A DNA stretch of 64,000 bases, from assembly GCA_021199855.1 (NCBI GenBank), contig JAJQHD010000038.1, positions 1 through 64,000 on the forward strand. Reading direction: 5' to 3'. Source of the DNA: Oscillospiraceae bacterium (GTDB lineage: Bacteria > Bacillota > Clostridia > Oscillospirales > Ruminococcaceae). How positions within the stretch are numbered: the first letter of the stretch is position 1; every line of letters begins with the position of its first letter. A program made the position numbers and the translations under genes. Below, piece by piece: positions 23,337 to 32,709 of the stretch. The notes under the pieces were generated by a model. The model worked only from the letters and a program-made list of their open reading frames with translations. It searched no databases and was not told the origin of the DNA.

Positions 23337-23345
23337 TGCTATAAT
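23337..23345 (+). promoter_or_regulatory. Extended -10 promoter of tig
   Basis: TGCTATAAT gives an extended -10 box about 93 bases before the trigger factor start. The -35 region is poor. Confidence 0.55.
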
Positions 23346-23437
23346 AAAAAGACGTATGAAAAACGCAGGAACCGTGAGTATTGCACTTACAGTTCCATTG
23401 CGATTTTACATAAACAATAATTAATCGGAGGTTCAGT

Positions 23438-24772
23438 ATGTTAAAGACAAAGAATCAAGTTGAAACAAACAAGTACGAATTGGAGATAGAGATTTCGCCT
23501 GAGGCGTTTGAAGACGCACTTCAGAGGGCATATCTAAAGAATAAATCGAAAATCACCGTTGCCGGCTTCCGCCCTGGCAAGGCTCCGAGAAAGGTTATCG
23601 AGAGGGAGTATGGTGAGGCTTGCTTCTTTGAGGATGCCGCAAATGAGCTTTACGGTCCTGCTGTTGATGAGGCTGTCAAGGAAGCAGAGCTTGATTTGGT
23701 TGCTACACCTGATGTTGAAATCACTGAGATTTCCAAGGAAGTCGGCATCAAGATGAAGGCTACCTGCACTGTCGAGCCTAACATTGAAATCAAGGATTAC
23801 CTTGGAATCAAGGCAACAAAGACTCTCCATCCCGTTACCGAGGCAGAGGTTGAGCATGAGATAGGTCATCTCCTTGAAAAGGAAGAGAGAACAATCAGCA
23901 TTGATTCAAGACCTTGCGAAATGGGCGATGATGTCGTTATCGACTATGAGGGCTTCAAGGATGGAGTTCCTTTCGAAGGTGGTAAGGATGAAGGCTTTAC
24001 TCTTACTTTGGGAAGCGGTCAGTTCATCCCTAGCTTTGAGGAGAAGGTTGTTGGCCATAGCGTTGACGAAGAATTTGATATCAATGTTACATTCCCCGAA
24101 GAGTACCACACTGCTGAGCTTGCTGGCGCAGAGGTTGTCTTCAAGATTAAGCTTCATGAGATTCAGAAGAAGGAACTCCCTGAGTTTGACGACGATTTTG
24201 CAAAGGATACTTCCGATTTCGATACCGCTGAGGAACTCAGAGCTGACGTAAAGAAGCGCATTGAGGAGCACATGGAGGAGCATGCTCAGTCAGAAGCTGA
24301 GGATGCTGTCATGGATGCCCTTATCGAGAAGGTTGAAGGCGAAATCCCTGAGGTTATGTATGAGAACAAGATCAATGACATGGTCGACCAGCTCTCCGCA
24401 AGACTTCAGCAGCAGGGTATTCCACTTGACCTCTATCTTCAGTATACCGGAATGACTATGGAATCTTTGAGAGAAACCTACAAAGAGCCGGCTGAGAAGC
24501 AGGTCAAGTTAAGACTCGCTCTTGAAAAGATTGTCGAGCTTGAGAAGATTGAAGTTACAGATGAAGATATTGAAAAAGAGTATGCTGACATCGTTTCCTA
24601 CTATGAGATGCCTGTTGACACTGTCAAGCAGTACATTCCCGTTGCAGACATCAGAGCTGACGCTAGCGTAGGTAAGGCGGCAGAGCTCGTCAAGGATAAT
24701 GCTGTCATTGAGACTGTAACTGCTGAGCCTGATGAGGACGAGGAGCATATCCACAACCATCTTTCTCATTGA
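23438..24772 (+). CDS. tig: Trigger factor
   Basis: A ribosome-bound chaperone and peptidyl-prolyl isomerase that meets nascent chains. The 444-residue product has the N-terminal ribosome-binding domain with the tail motif GFRPGKAPRKVIE near residue 43. The FKBP-type domain is near 150-240 (DDVVIDYEGFKDGVPFEGG, then FIPSFEEKVVGH), followed by the helical substrate-binding domain. It ends in an acidic His-containing tail (DEDEEHIHNHLSH). GGAGG precedes the start. It leads the classic tig-clpP-clpX order. Confidence 0.97.
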   Translation: MLKTKNQVETNKYELEIEISPEAFEDALQRAYLKNKSKITVAGFRPGKAPRKVIEREYGEACFFEDAANELYGPAVDEAVKEAELDLVATPDVEITEISKEVGIKMKATCTVEPNIEIKDYLGIKATKTLHPVTEAEVEHEIGHLLEKEERTISIDSRPCEMGDDVVIDYEGFKDGVPFEGGKDEGFTLTLGSGQFIPSFEEKVVGHSVDEEFDINVTFPEEYHTAELAGAEVVFKIKLHEIQKKELPEFDDDFAKDTSDFDTAEELRADVKKRIEEHMEEHAQSEAEDAVMDALIEKVEGEIPEVMYENKINDMVDQLSARLQQQGIPLDLYLQYTGMTMESLRETYKEPAEKQVKLRLALEKIVELEKIEVTDEDIEKEYADIVSYYEMPVDTVKQYIPVADIRADASVGKAAELVKDNAVIETVTAEPDEDEEHIHNHLSH

Positions 24773-24833
24773 GAAATTCTCATTGAGAATAGCAAATCGT
24801 AATGAACCATTGAACAAGTAAGGAGGTTATATA

Positions 24834-25424
24834 ATGGCTCTTGTACCAAACGTAATTGAACAGACAAGTCACGGCGAAAGATTTTATGACATCTTTTCGC
24901 GCCTTTTGAACGACAGAATTATAGTTTTATCTGATCAGGTTGATGACGCTACCGCGAGTATAGTTGTAGCACAGCTTTTGTTCCTTGAGGGACAGGATGC
25001 TGATAAGGATATCTATCTCTATATCAACAGCCCCGGAGGTTCAATCACTGCAGGAATGGCAATATACGACACAATGCAGTATGTAAAGTGTGATGTCTCC
25101 ACTATCTGCGTAGGCATGGCTGCTTCTATGGGAGCAGTGCTTCTTGCTGGCGGAGCAAAGGGAAAGAGAATTGCTCTTCCGAACAGTGAGATTCTCATCC
25201 ATCAGCCTCTTATCGGTGGAGGAGGGCTTTCCGGTCAGTGCACCGATATAAAGATTCAGTCAGATCACATGGTCAAGACTCGTGAGAAGCTCAATCGTAT
25301 TCTCTCGGAATGCACCGGTAAGCCAATTGAAGAGATAACCAGAGATACTGAAAGGGACAACTATATGACTCCCGAGGAAGCTTTGGAGTACGGTCTTATC
25401 GATAAGATAATGGTAAGACAGTAA
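24834..25424 (+). CDS. clpP: ATP-dependent Clp protease proteolytic subunit
   Basis: ClpP forms the two-ring serine protease chamber fed by ClpX or ClpC. The 196-residue product has the catalytic Ser in [14 protein letters not shown] near residue 98, His in ILIHQPL near 123 and Asp near 172. Length and N-terminus ([19 protein letters not shown]) are typical. AAGGAGG precedes the start. A strong hairpin separates it from clpX. Confidence 0.97.
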   Translation: MALVPNVIEQTSHGERFYDIFSRLLNDRIIVLSDQVDDATASIVVAQLLFLEGQDADKDIYLYINSPGGSITAGMAIYDTMQYVKCDVSTICVGMAASMGAVLLAGGAKGKRIALPNSEILIHQPLIGGGGLSGQCTDIKIQSDHMVKTREKLNRILSECTGKPIEEITRDTERDNYMTPEEALEYGLIDKIMVRQ

Positions 25425-25435
25425 AAGACGTAAGA

Positions 25436-25493
25436 CTGCCGGACCGCATGGCGTTAAGGCTTAATGACTTATGCGGTTCGGCAGGATATTTTT
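25436..25493 (+). terminator. Long hairpin with T run between clpP and clpX
   Basis: A 14-bp stem with one G-T pair joins 25436-25449 and 25471-25484 and is followed by TTTTT at 25489-25493. The loop holds a small TTAAG/CTTAA stem. It should reduce, but perhaps not abolish, read-through into clpX. Confidence 0.72.
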
Positions 25494-25511
25494 GAGAAGG
25501 AGGAGTCCTGG

Positions 25512-26768
25512 ATGCCGGGATTCGATGGCGGCGGAATGAAAAGATGCAATTTCTGCGGAAAGCCGGAAAGTCAGGTAAAAAGCCTGTTTTCTGCTGGTGA
25601 TGTCCATATCTGTGATGATTGCGTCATGTTCTGCTACGACATACTTGAAGAAAGAAATTTAGTCGACAATAGTTTGCGCAAGTCTTCCGACATTACTCTC
25701 ACTAAGCCGATTGATATAAAGAAAGAACTTGATAAGTACGTTATCGGGCAGGATGAAGCTAAGTTAGCACTCTCTGTTGCTGTATACAACCACTACAAGA
25801 GAGTGATTTCAAACGATAATGGCGGCGATGTCGAGATTCAGAAGTCGAATGTTCTGCTTCTGGGACCTACTGGTGTTGGAAAGACACTGCTTGCCCAGAC
25901 ACTTGCCAAAACTCTCAATGTGCCGTTTGCAATCGCAGATGCAACAACTCTCACCGAGGCCGGATATGTAGGAGATGACGTCGAAAATGTGCTTCTCAGG
26001 CTTCTCCAGGCTTCCGACTATGATGTTCATGCCGCAGAGCATGGCATTATCTACATTGATGAGATAGACAAGATAGCAAGAAAGTCTGAGAACAAGTCAA
26101 TAACAAGAGACGTCAGCGGTGAGGGTGTTCAGCAGGCGTTACTTAAAATAGTCGAAGGTACTCTTTCCAATGTGCCTCCACAGGGAGGCAGAAAGCATCC
26201 GACTCAAGAGTATATTCAGATTGACACCAAAAATATCCTGTTTATTTGTGGCGGAGCCTTCGACGGTCTTGAGACAATTATCCGCAGAAGAACCGACTCA
26301 TCGAAAATCGGCTTCGGCGGTACTTTGAATCAGAGCCAGAAGATGGAAACAAAAGATGTCCTGAAAAAAGTAATCCCTCAGGATCTCGTCAAATTTGGTA
26401 TGATTCCCGAACTTGTCGGAAGATTGCCAGTTGTAACTGTTCTTTCTCCTTTGGATGAAGAAGCCCTTGTTTCCATTCTTTCGGAACCGAAGAATTCTCT
26501 TGAGAAGCAGTATAAGAAGCTCTTTGATTATGACGATATAGACCTTGAAATCACCGATGAAGCAAAGGTTGAGATTGCAAAGAAGGCTCTTGAACAGAAA
26601 ACCGGAGCAAGAGGACTCCGTGCGATTGTAGAGGGAATTCTGATGAAATCGATGTTTGAAGCTCCGTCTGATCCAGGTATTCTGAGCATTGTAATTACTC
26701 CTGAGTGTGTAACTGAGGGGAAAGATCCGGAAATAGTTAGAAAGTCTACGTCAGACAAAAAGAAGTAA
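25512..26768 (+). CDS. clpX: ATP-dependent Clp protease ATPase ClpX
   Basis: ClpX unfolds substrates and feeds them to ClpP. The 418-residue product starts at 25512, eight bases after AAGGAGG. It has the N-terminal zinc finger (RCNFCGK, HICDDC), Walker [13 protein letters not shown] near residue 118, Walker [11 protein letters not shown] near 182, the [11 protein letters not shown] pore region and sensor 2 [11 protein letters not shown] hairpin with a T run follows. Confidence 0.97.
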   Translation: MPGFDGGGMKRCNFCGKPESQVKSLFSAGDVHICDDCVMFCYDILEERNLVDNSLRKSSDITLTKPIDIKKELDKYVIGQDEAKLALSVAVYNHYKRVISNDNGGDVEIQKSNVLLLGPTGVGKTLLAQTLAKTLNVPFAIADATTLTEAGYVGDDVENVLLRLLQASDYDVHAAEHGIIYIDEIDKIARKSENKSITRDVSGEGVQQALLKIVEGTLSNVPPQGGRKHPTQEYIQIDTKNILFICGGAFDGLETIIRRRTDSSKIGFGGTLNQSQKMETKDVLKKVIPQDLVKFGMIPELVGRLPVVTVLSPLDEEALVSILSEPKNSLEKQYKKLFDYDDIDLEITDEAKVEIAKKALEQKTGARGLRAIVEGILMKSMFEAPSDPGILSIVITPECVTEGKDPEIVRKSTSDKKK

Positions 26769-26775
26769 ATTATTA

Positions 26776-26820
26776 GGGCGCACTTTCACGGACATCGGGA
26801 TAAGTTGCGTCCTTGTTTTT
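26776..26820 (+). terminator. Terminator after clpX
   Basis: GGGCGCACTT (26776-26785) pairs with AAGTTGCGTCC (26802-26812) with one bulge and one G-T pair, followed by TTGTTTTT. Confidence 0.6.
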
Positions 26821-26845
26821 GATTTCAGATGAAAGGGGATATAAA

Positions 26846-28114
26846 ATGAGTTCACCGCTTGCAGATAAAATAAGACCAAAAACTCTTGATGATGTAGTCG
26901 GTCAGTCACACCTTCTTGGCAAGAACAAGCCACTAAGAAGAATCATCGACAGTGGACACATCCCCAATATGATTTTCTATGGTCCGTCCGGAATTGGAAA
27001 GACCACAGTTGCAAGAATCATAGCAGACAACGCAAATATGCGGATGTACAAGCTCAATGGCACATCCGCTTCAGTGCAGGATATCAAGAATATAATCACC
27101 GATGCTAATTCGCTTTTCGGCTACAACGGAATACTTCTTTATCTTGACGAGATTCAATATCTGAATAAGAAGCAACAGCAGTCACTTCTTGAGTATATTG
27201 AGAATGGTAAGATAACCCTTATATCATCAACTACTGAAAATCCTTATTTCTCAGTTTACAACGCCATTATCAGCCGTTCGACGGTATTTGAGTTTCTGCC
27301 GGTTCCGCCAGATGAGATTGCTCCCGCAATAAAAAGAGCTTTTCAGATTTGTGCGGATGAAATGGGGAAGAAGCTAAGACTTGAAGGCGGAGTCACCGAG
27401 CACATCGCCCACGGTTGCGGCGGAGATGTCAGAAAGTCGATAAACACGGTTGAGCTGTGTATACTCTCAGCCGACATGAAGGATGACTGCATCACTGTAA
27501 CTCTCGAAAATGCCAAGCTTCTAACTCAGAGGAGCAACATGCGCTACGACCGTGACGGCGACGAACACTATAATATTCTGTCTGCTCTTCAGAAGTCAAT
27601 TCGTGGTTCTGACGAGAATGCGGCACTCCACTATGCCGCAAGGCTTATGGAAGCCGGGGACATAATCTCGCTTTCAAGAAGGCTTCTTGTAATAGCTTGT
27701 GAGGATGTCGGGCTTGCATATCCGCAGGCAATTTCAATCGTCAAAGCCTGTGTAGACAGCGCAATGCAGTTGGGACTTCCAGAGGCGAGACTTCCGCTTG
27801 CTGAAGCTGTTATTCTTCTCGCAACCGCTCCCAAGTCAAATAGCGGAATATGCGCAATTGACGAAGCAATTGCAGATATAAGAGCCGGAGATGCAGGAGA
27901 TATTCCAGCATACTTGCAGGATGGACATTATGCCGGTTCTGTGGCACTCGGTAAAGCTCAGGGATACAAATATCCGCACTCCTATCCGAACTCATGGGTG
28001 GAACAGCAATATCTGCCGGATAATCTCAAAGATAAGAAATACTACACCTATGGTGACAACAAAACCGAGCAAGCGGCAAAAGAGTACTGGGATAAGATAA
28101 AAGGAAAAAAATAA
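26846..28114 (+). CDS. rarA: Replication-associated recombination protein RarA (MgsA)
   Basis: A clamp-loader-like AAA+ ATPase active at stalled replication forks. The 422-residue product starts at 26846 behind GAAAGGGGAT. It has the N-terminal LADKIRPKTLDDVVGQSHLLG, Walker A GPSGIGKTTVARI near residue 53, Walker B LYLDEIQYLNKKQQ near 105, a sensor 1 near STTENPYF, and the C-terminal tetramer region with GHYAGSVALGKAQGYKYPHSY. It is probably monocistronic after the clpX terminator. Confidence 0.95.
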   Translation: MSSPLADKIRPKTLDDVVGQSHLLGKNKPLRRIIDSGHIPNMIFYGPSGIGKTTVARIIADNANMRMYKLNGTSASVQDIKNIITDANSLFGYNGILLYLDEIQYLNKKQQQSLLEYIENGKITLISSTTENPYFSVYNAIISRSTVFEFLPVPPDEIAPAIKRAFQICADEMGKKLRLEGGVTEHIAHGCGGDVRKSINTVELCILSADMKDDCITVTLENAKLLTQRSNMRYDRDGDEHYNILSALQKSIRGSDENAALHYAARLMEAGDIISLSRRLLVIACEDVGLAYPQAISIVKACVDSAMQLGLPEARLPLAEAVILLATAPKSNSGICAIDEAIADIRAGDAGDIPAYLQDGHYAGSVALGKAQGYKYPHSYPNSWVEQQYLPDNLKDKKYYTYGDNKTEQAAKEYWDKIKGKK

Positions 28115-28119
28115 AAGCC

Positions 28120-29037
28120 TTACTGAAATACTGTTTCTATGAGCCGTGACGAACTTTCGGGAGAATACTGCCAGCGTTCTATAATTCCTTCGGATATGAA
28201 GTATCGGTTTTCAAACCTTAGTGGCGTATCGGAAACATCAACGATTATGAGTTTTATCTTCATCTTTTCCGGATTGATGGACTTGATATAAACGCTTGCT
28301 GTCTGACCGACTTTGACTCCATCTTTAGGTTCTGCAAGCCCTGCAAGGTTCGGAGCAAGTTCAACAAAAATTCCATAGCTTTCAACGCTTCTTACGATTC
28401 CTCTCACAGTCTCACCGGCTGAGAATTCCTCGGCGTTTTCTTCCCAACTGCCTAACAGCTCCTTGTGGGATATGTAGAACTTATCACCGTCAGTTCCCTT
28501 ATAGACTGCTTTTATTCCTTCGCCGATTGTGAATCTGTCCGCAGGCGATGAAATTCTCGAAACGGAAATCTCATCTATAGGTATCATCGATGGAATACCA
28601 CAGCCTATATCAACAAAGCACCCGAACTGCTCTATATGAGTGACCCTTGCGTCTATAATTTCACCGCTTGTAAAAAGTGAAAGATGTTCTGAAATACACG
28701 TTTCCTGTACTTTTCTTCTTGAAAGCAAAGCTGTTGTTTTGCCTTGATTCTCTGTGAAACCGACTACATTGAACATAACCGGTCTTCCGACTCTTGAAAT
28801 TATGGCGATGTCCTTGGTCTTGCCTTCACTGATTCCTATTGCACATTCTTCTCTCGGAATAATTGCGTTCATGCATGGGAGATTTACTATCAAATCGTGT
28901 GAAGCTGTGCACATATCGGCTTTCGCTTCTAAGATTATTTCTTGCTCCATCGCTTTTCTGAGACTGTCAGCGGATTGCAGGTATTCGAGATTCTCTGACC
29001 TTCTTATCAGATAGCCCTCCGGCGGAAATTTAATCAT
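28120..29037 (-). CDS. Two-S1-domain RNA-binding protein
   Basis: The 305-residue protein has an unassigned N-terminal region with EIILEAKADMC and SRVGRPVMFNVVG. Two S1 OB-folds follow: one near residues 140-205 (GEIIDARVTHIEQFGCFVDIG) and a second near 215-275 (GETVRGIVRSVESYGIFVELAPNLAGLAEPKD). It resembles a shortened ribosomal protein S1 or the IspH-less S1 proteins of clostridia, and likely binds RNA or ribosomes. It is convergent with rarA, five bases apart, and divergent from the DUF951-prfA operon. Confidence 0.82.
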   Translation of the reverse strand: MIKFPPEGYLIRRSENLEYLQSADSLRKAMEQEIILEAKADMCTASHDLIVNLPCMNAIIPREECAIGISEGKTKDIAIISRVGRPVMFNVVGFTENQGKTTALLSRRKVQETCISEHLSLFTSGEIIDARVTHIEQFGCFVDIGCGIPSMIPIDEISVSRISSPADRFTIGEGIKAVYKGTDGDKFYISHKELLGSWEENAEEFSAGETVRGIVRSVESYGIFVELAPNLAGLAEPKDGVKVGQTASVYIKSINPEKMKIKLIIVDVSDTPLRFENRYFISEGIIERWQYSPESSSRLIETVFQ

Positions 29038-29126
29038 TACGGTGCCTTCCTTTCCCTGTCGATGTTACGACTGTTAAATAATATGTCAATCGGGAATTTT
29101 ATAGACCTATGAGGGAAAGTTCATTG

Positions 29127-29155
29127 TTGCGAAGTTCTGAATACTGTGCTATAAT
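29127..29155 (+). promoter_or_regulatory. Promoter of the DUF951-prfA operon
   Basis: TTGCGA (29127-29132) and TATAAT (29150-29155) are 17 bases apart, with TGC just before the -10. Confidence 0.75.
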
Positions 29156-29193
29156 AACATTTTGATTGAGATTAAGCCCCGGGAGGCTGAAAT

Positions 29194-29397
29194 ATGGATA
29201 TAAGAAAAGGCGACGTCCTTACAATGAAGAAGCCGCATCCCTGCGGCTCAAATAAAATGCGAGTTCTCAGATCCGGAATGGACTTCAAGCTTAAATGTGA
29301 GGGCTGCGGGCATGAATTCATGATTTTACGGTCCAAAGCCGAAAAGAACGTCAAAAGTATCAATACAGATGAAAGAGAAACACCCGAAAAACAATAA
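29194..29397 (+). CDS. DUF951 family protein
   Basis: The 67-residue protein has the DUF951 core: GDVLTMKKPHPCGSNKMRVLRSGMDFKLKCEGCGHEFMILR, with three Cys that may bind zinc (one in HPCG, two in CEGC). The family has no settled function but is widespread in Firmicutes. It lies 12 bases before prfA and is probably co-transcribed. Confidence 0.9.
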   Translation: MDIRKGDVLTMKKPHPCGSNKMRVLRSGMDFKLKCEGCGHEFMILRSKAEKNVKSINTDERETPEKQ

Positions 29398-29409
29398 AGG
29401 ATGATATGA

Positions 29410-30486
29410 ATGCTTGAAAAATTAGCCGCACTGCTCGACAGATACAACGAAATCAACGAGCGACTTATGCAACCCGAAACGGCAGGTAGCGGCGAGCTCT
29501 ACACTAGTCTGATGAAAGAATATAACCAGCTGACACCGATAATTGATATGTACAAGGCATATCTGAAAGCCGAGGAAGCAAAATCAGAGGCAGAGGAGCT
29601 TATCAAAAACGAAACAGACCCTGATTTTAAATTGATGGCGGAAGAGCAGTTAAGAGAAGCAAAAGATGAAATTGCAAATACTACAGAACAGCTGAAGCTC
29701 CTTCTGTTGCCAAAGGACCCCAATGATTCAAGAAATGTTATTATAGAAATCCGTGCCGGTGCAGGCGGTGAGGAAGCCGCACTCTTTGCAGGTTCCCTAT
29801 TCAGAATGTACACCATGTATTCCGACACCAAGAGATGGAAGACAGAGGTCTTGGGTGCAAACAGAACCGAGCTCGGAGGCTTTAAAGAAGTTTCTTTCTC
29901 AGTTGAGGGTGCTGGAGCATACTCACGCTTCAAGTATGAAAGCGGTGTTCACCGTGTTCAGAGAGTTCCTGAGACAGAATCCCAGGGTAGAATCCAGACT
30001 TCTACGGCTACTGTTGCCGTTCTTCCGGAAGCTGAAAATGTTGAGCTTAATATTGACGATAAAGATTTGAAGATAGATGTGTTCAGAGCCTCAGGTGCAG
30101 GCGGTCAGCACATAAACAAGACCGAATCGGCTGTGAGAATTACTCATATTCCGACCGGCATGGTTGTCGAATGCCAGGATGAACGAAGCCAACAGAAGAA
30201 CAAGGACAGAGCAATGAAGGTCTTGTGCTCACGTCTTCTAGAAATGAAGCAGGAAGAGCAGGACAAAGCCATTGCCGGCGAGCGCCGTTCACAGATAGGA
30301 ACGGGAGACCGTTCTGAAAGAATAAGAACCTATAATTTCCCCGAGGGCAGAGTCAGCGACCACAGAATCGGTCTGACTTTGTACAAGCTTGATTCGATAT
30401 TAAATGGCGCTTTGGACGAGGTGATAGACTCGCTTGCAACTGCCGACCAGGCGGCAAAGCTTGCCAAGCAGGCGGGTGAAATATGA
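29410..30486 (+). CDS. prfA: Peptide chain release factor 1
   Basis: RF1 recognises UAA and UAG and releases the finished peptide. The 358-residue product has the GGQ motif in [18 protein letters not shown] near residue 230. The PxT-type discriminator region reads [13 protein letters not shown] near 180. The N-terminal coiled region is acidic. The stop overlaps the next start by four bases (ATGA), so translation is coupled. Confidence 0.97.
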   Translation: MLEKLAALLDRYNEINERLMQPETAGSGELYTSLMKEYNQLTPIIDMYKAYLKAEEAKSEAEELIKNETDPDFKLMAEEQLREAKDEIANTTEQLKLLLLPKDPNDSRNVIIEIRAGAGGEEAALFAGSLFRMYTMYSDTKRWKTEVLGANRTELGGFKEVSFSVEGAGAYSRFKYESGVHRVQRVPETESQGRIQTSTATVAVLPEAENVELNIDDKDLKIDVFRASGAGGQHINKTESAVRITHIPTGMVVECQDERSQQKNKDRAMKVLCSRLLEMKQEEQDKAIAGERRSQIGTGDRSERIRTYNFPEGRVSDHRIGLTLYKLDSILNGALDEVIDSLATADQAAKLAKQAGEI

Positions 30487-31496
30487 TGGAAACGCTTTTA
30501 TTGGGAACAACAGATAGTGATATATCAAAAGCGGCGGAGCTTATAAAGAGCGGCGAGGTTGTTGCGATTCCGACTGAAACGGTTTACGGTCTTGCGGCAA
30601 ACGCCTTTGATGAAAACGCTGTTAAGAAGATATTTGCGGCAAAGAATCGTCCCTGCGATAATCCGCTGATTGTCCATATCAGCAACTTCGATATGGTCTA
30701 CGATATTGCTGAGAGTGTGCCTGAGCTCGCCTATGAGTGTGCAGAGTTTTTCTGGGCGGGACCACTAACAATGATTATGCCGAAGAAGGATACAATACCA
30801 CTAGTTACTAGTGGAGGGCTTGACACAGTAGGCATAAGATTTCCGTCAAATAAGGTAGCTCAGAAGATAATCGAAAGGTGCGGTCTTCCGCTTGCGGCTC
30901 CTTCCGCAAATCTTTCGGGAAGCCCGAGTCCTACGAATGCGGCAAGAGTTATGGAAGACATGTCCGGCAGGATTTCAGCTGTTGTTGACGGCGGCGAATC
31001 GGACGTAGGAGTTGAATCTACAGTTATAACTTTCGAGAATGACGGAATAAGAATCCTTCGCCCGGGTGGGATATCGCGTGAGGATCTATTGAGAGTATGC
31101 GACAACGTAATAATCGACGAAGGGGTATCGGCAAAGCTTCCAAGCGGAACCGTTGCACGTTCACCGGGAATGAAATATAAGCACTACTCTCCGAAAGCCG
31201 ACGTTATACTTATTGACAGCGATATTGACAGCTTCAGAAAGTATGTAGTTGAGAACAAGACTGATAACACCTATTGTCTTTTGTTTGATGAAGGCGAAGT
31301 TGTCGAAGGTGTGCCGTATCTAACGTATGGCGATGATTCTATAGAACAGGCGCATAACCTTTTTGAGAGGCTCCGGCAGTTCGATGAAATGGGTGCCGAG
31401 CGCGTTTATGCAAGGTGCCCGGAGCAATCAGGGGTAGGTCTTGCTGTCTACAATAGAATTCTTCGTTCAGCTGGATTCAATCTGATTAAACTTTAA
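30483..31496 (+). CDS. L-threonylcarbamoyladenylate synthase (Sua5/TsaC type)
   Basis: This enzyme makes threonylcarbamoyl-AMP for the t6A37 tRNA modification. The 337-residue product is the long Sua5 form. The YrdC domain has [21 protein letters not shown] near residue 20, [12 protein letters not shown] near 55 and [13 protein letters not shown] near 140. A C-terminal Sua5 domain starts after the linker [17 protein letters not shown]. It overlaps prfA by four bases, a common neighbour pair in Firmicutes. Confidence 0.95.
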   Translation: MMETLLLGTTDSDISKAAELIKSGEVVAIPTETVYGLAANAFDENAVKKIFAAKNRPCDNPLIVHISNFDMVYDIAESVPELAYECAEFFWAGPLTMIMPKKDTIPLVTSGGLDTVGIRFPSNKVAQKIIERCGLPLAAPSANLSGSPSPTNAARVMEDMSGRISAVVDGGESDVGVESTVITFENDGIRILRPGGISREDLLRVCDNVIIDEGVSAKLPSGTVARSPGMKYKHYSPKADVILIDSDIDSFRKYVVENKTDNTYCLLFDEGEVVEGVPYLTYGDDSIEQAHNLFERLRQFDEMGAERVYARCPEQSGVGLAVYNRILRSAGFNLIKL

Positions 31497-31513
31497 GGAT
31501 GGGAGACTAACCG

Positions 31514-32143
31514 ATGGGACTATTTGAATCGGATAACATAAGAGTTATAGGACTCACCGGTCAGAGTGGAGCTGGAAAGTCTACCGTAAGTGGGATTTTT
31601 GCCAGTGAGGGTTTCCCGACGATAGATGCCGACGAAATTTCTCATAAAGTGTCTTCTATCCGGAGCTTTTTAGGTGAAGTCTACGGACTTTTCCCGGATT
31701 GCGTTACAGACGCAGGACTTGACAGACAAAAGCTTGCAGGAATAGTATTCTGCGACTGCGAAAAGCTCAAAAGCTACACTGATATCATTTATCCGTACAT
31801 AACAAGAGAGATTTTTAAGAGTATTGAAGACTATAGAGAAAGAGGCGAAAGACTTGCGCTTCTCGATGCTCCAACGCTTTTTGAGAGTGGACTTGACGAT
31901 ATATGTTCATCTGTCGTTAGCGTTATTGCTCCGATGGAACTCAAAATCCAGAGAGTTTTGGAGCGTGACGGAATACCTGTTGAGATGGTTAAAACACGCC
32001 TCAGCTCCCAGAAGTCAGATGATATTTTTATAAGCAAGTCCCAGTTTATTATAGTGAACAACTCTGACATTGACAGTCTCAGAGAGAAGACACTCTGCGT
32101 AATAGATGAATTGAGGCGGTTATATACTGATGATTGTGATTAA
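31514..32143 (+). CDS. coaE: Dephospho-CoA kinase
   Basis: The last enzyme of coenzyme A synthesis, phosphorylating dephospho-CoA. The 209-residue product has a P-loop GLTGQSGAGKSTVSGIF near residue 12, DADEISHKV near 38, the catalytic-region LALLDAPTLFESGLD near 113 and the lid region RLSSQKSDD near 165. Its last 14 bases overlap the next gene. Confidence 0.94.
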   Translation: MGLFESDNIRVIGLTGQSGAGKSTVSGIFASEGFPTIDADEISHKVSSIRSFLGEVYGLFPDCVTDAGLDRQKLAGIVFCDCEKLKSYTDIIYPYITREIFKSIEDYRERGERLALLDAPTLFESGLDDICSSVVSVIAPMELKIQRVLERDGIPVEMVKTRLSSQKSDDIFISKSQFIIVNNSDIDSLREKTLCVIDELRRLYTDDCD

Positions 32144-32693
32144 GAGAATAGCCGCTTTTATTCTACTGATACTGTTCGTCTGTGGCTTGGGCGCGTTTCT
32201 GTTCGGCTATATGCCGTATTGGTTCGGAAGCGAGAGCTATCGGACTGATTATCAGGAAATAGTTGAGAAATACAGCGAAGAATTCGGAATCGACGAGGCT
32301 TTTGTCTTTGCCGTTATCAAAACAGAATCAAACTTCGACCCGGATGCCATTTCCGATGCAGGAGCTATTGGGCTTATGCAGATTATTGAAGATTCATTCG
32401 ATTGGGTCAGCTCAAAGCTTGGCGAAAGCGAATTGACATATGAGGACATGTTCACACCCGAATACAGCATCATGTATGGCTCCTATATGCTGTCGTTCTT
32501 ATATGAGAGGTATGGCAGCTATGAACTTGCAGCTGCTGCATATCATTCGGGAATAGGCGAAGTCGACAGCTGGATAGAAGATGGCGTTGTGTCCCTTGAA
32601 AATCCCAACATAGCGGATTTTGAAGGAAGCAACACCCGACACTATGTCAGAAAGATAATGAAAGCATACACAAGATATTCTGAGATTTTATAG
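32130..32693 (+). CDS. Membrane-anchored lytic transglycosylase (SLT domain)
   Basis: This enzyme cleaves peptidoglycan with formation of anhydro-muramyl ends. The 187-residue product has an N-terminal membrane helix (about 6-30) and a lysozyme-like SLT domain from about 50. The catalytic Glu is in IKTESNFDP, followed by SDAGAIGLMQI and AAAAYHSG. The start overlaps coaE by 14 bases, so the two are translationally linked. A role in wall growth or sporulation is possible; it lies four genes before spoIIGA-sigE. Confidence 0.92.
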   Translation: MIVIKRIAAFILLILFVCGLGAFLFGYMPYWFGSESYRTDYQEIVEKYSEEFGIDEAFVFAVIKTESNFDPDAISDAGAIGLMQIIEDSFDWVSSKLGESELTYEDMFTPEYSIMYGSYMLSFLYERYGSYELAAAAYHSGIGEVDSWIEDGVVSLENPNIADFEGSNTRHYVRKIMKAYTRYSEIL

Positions 32694-32709
32694 AAAGGAT
32701 GATTTTATC

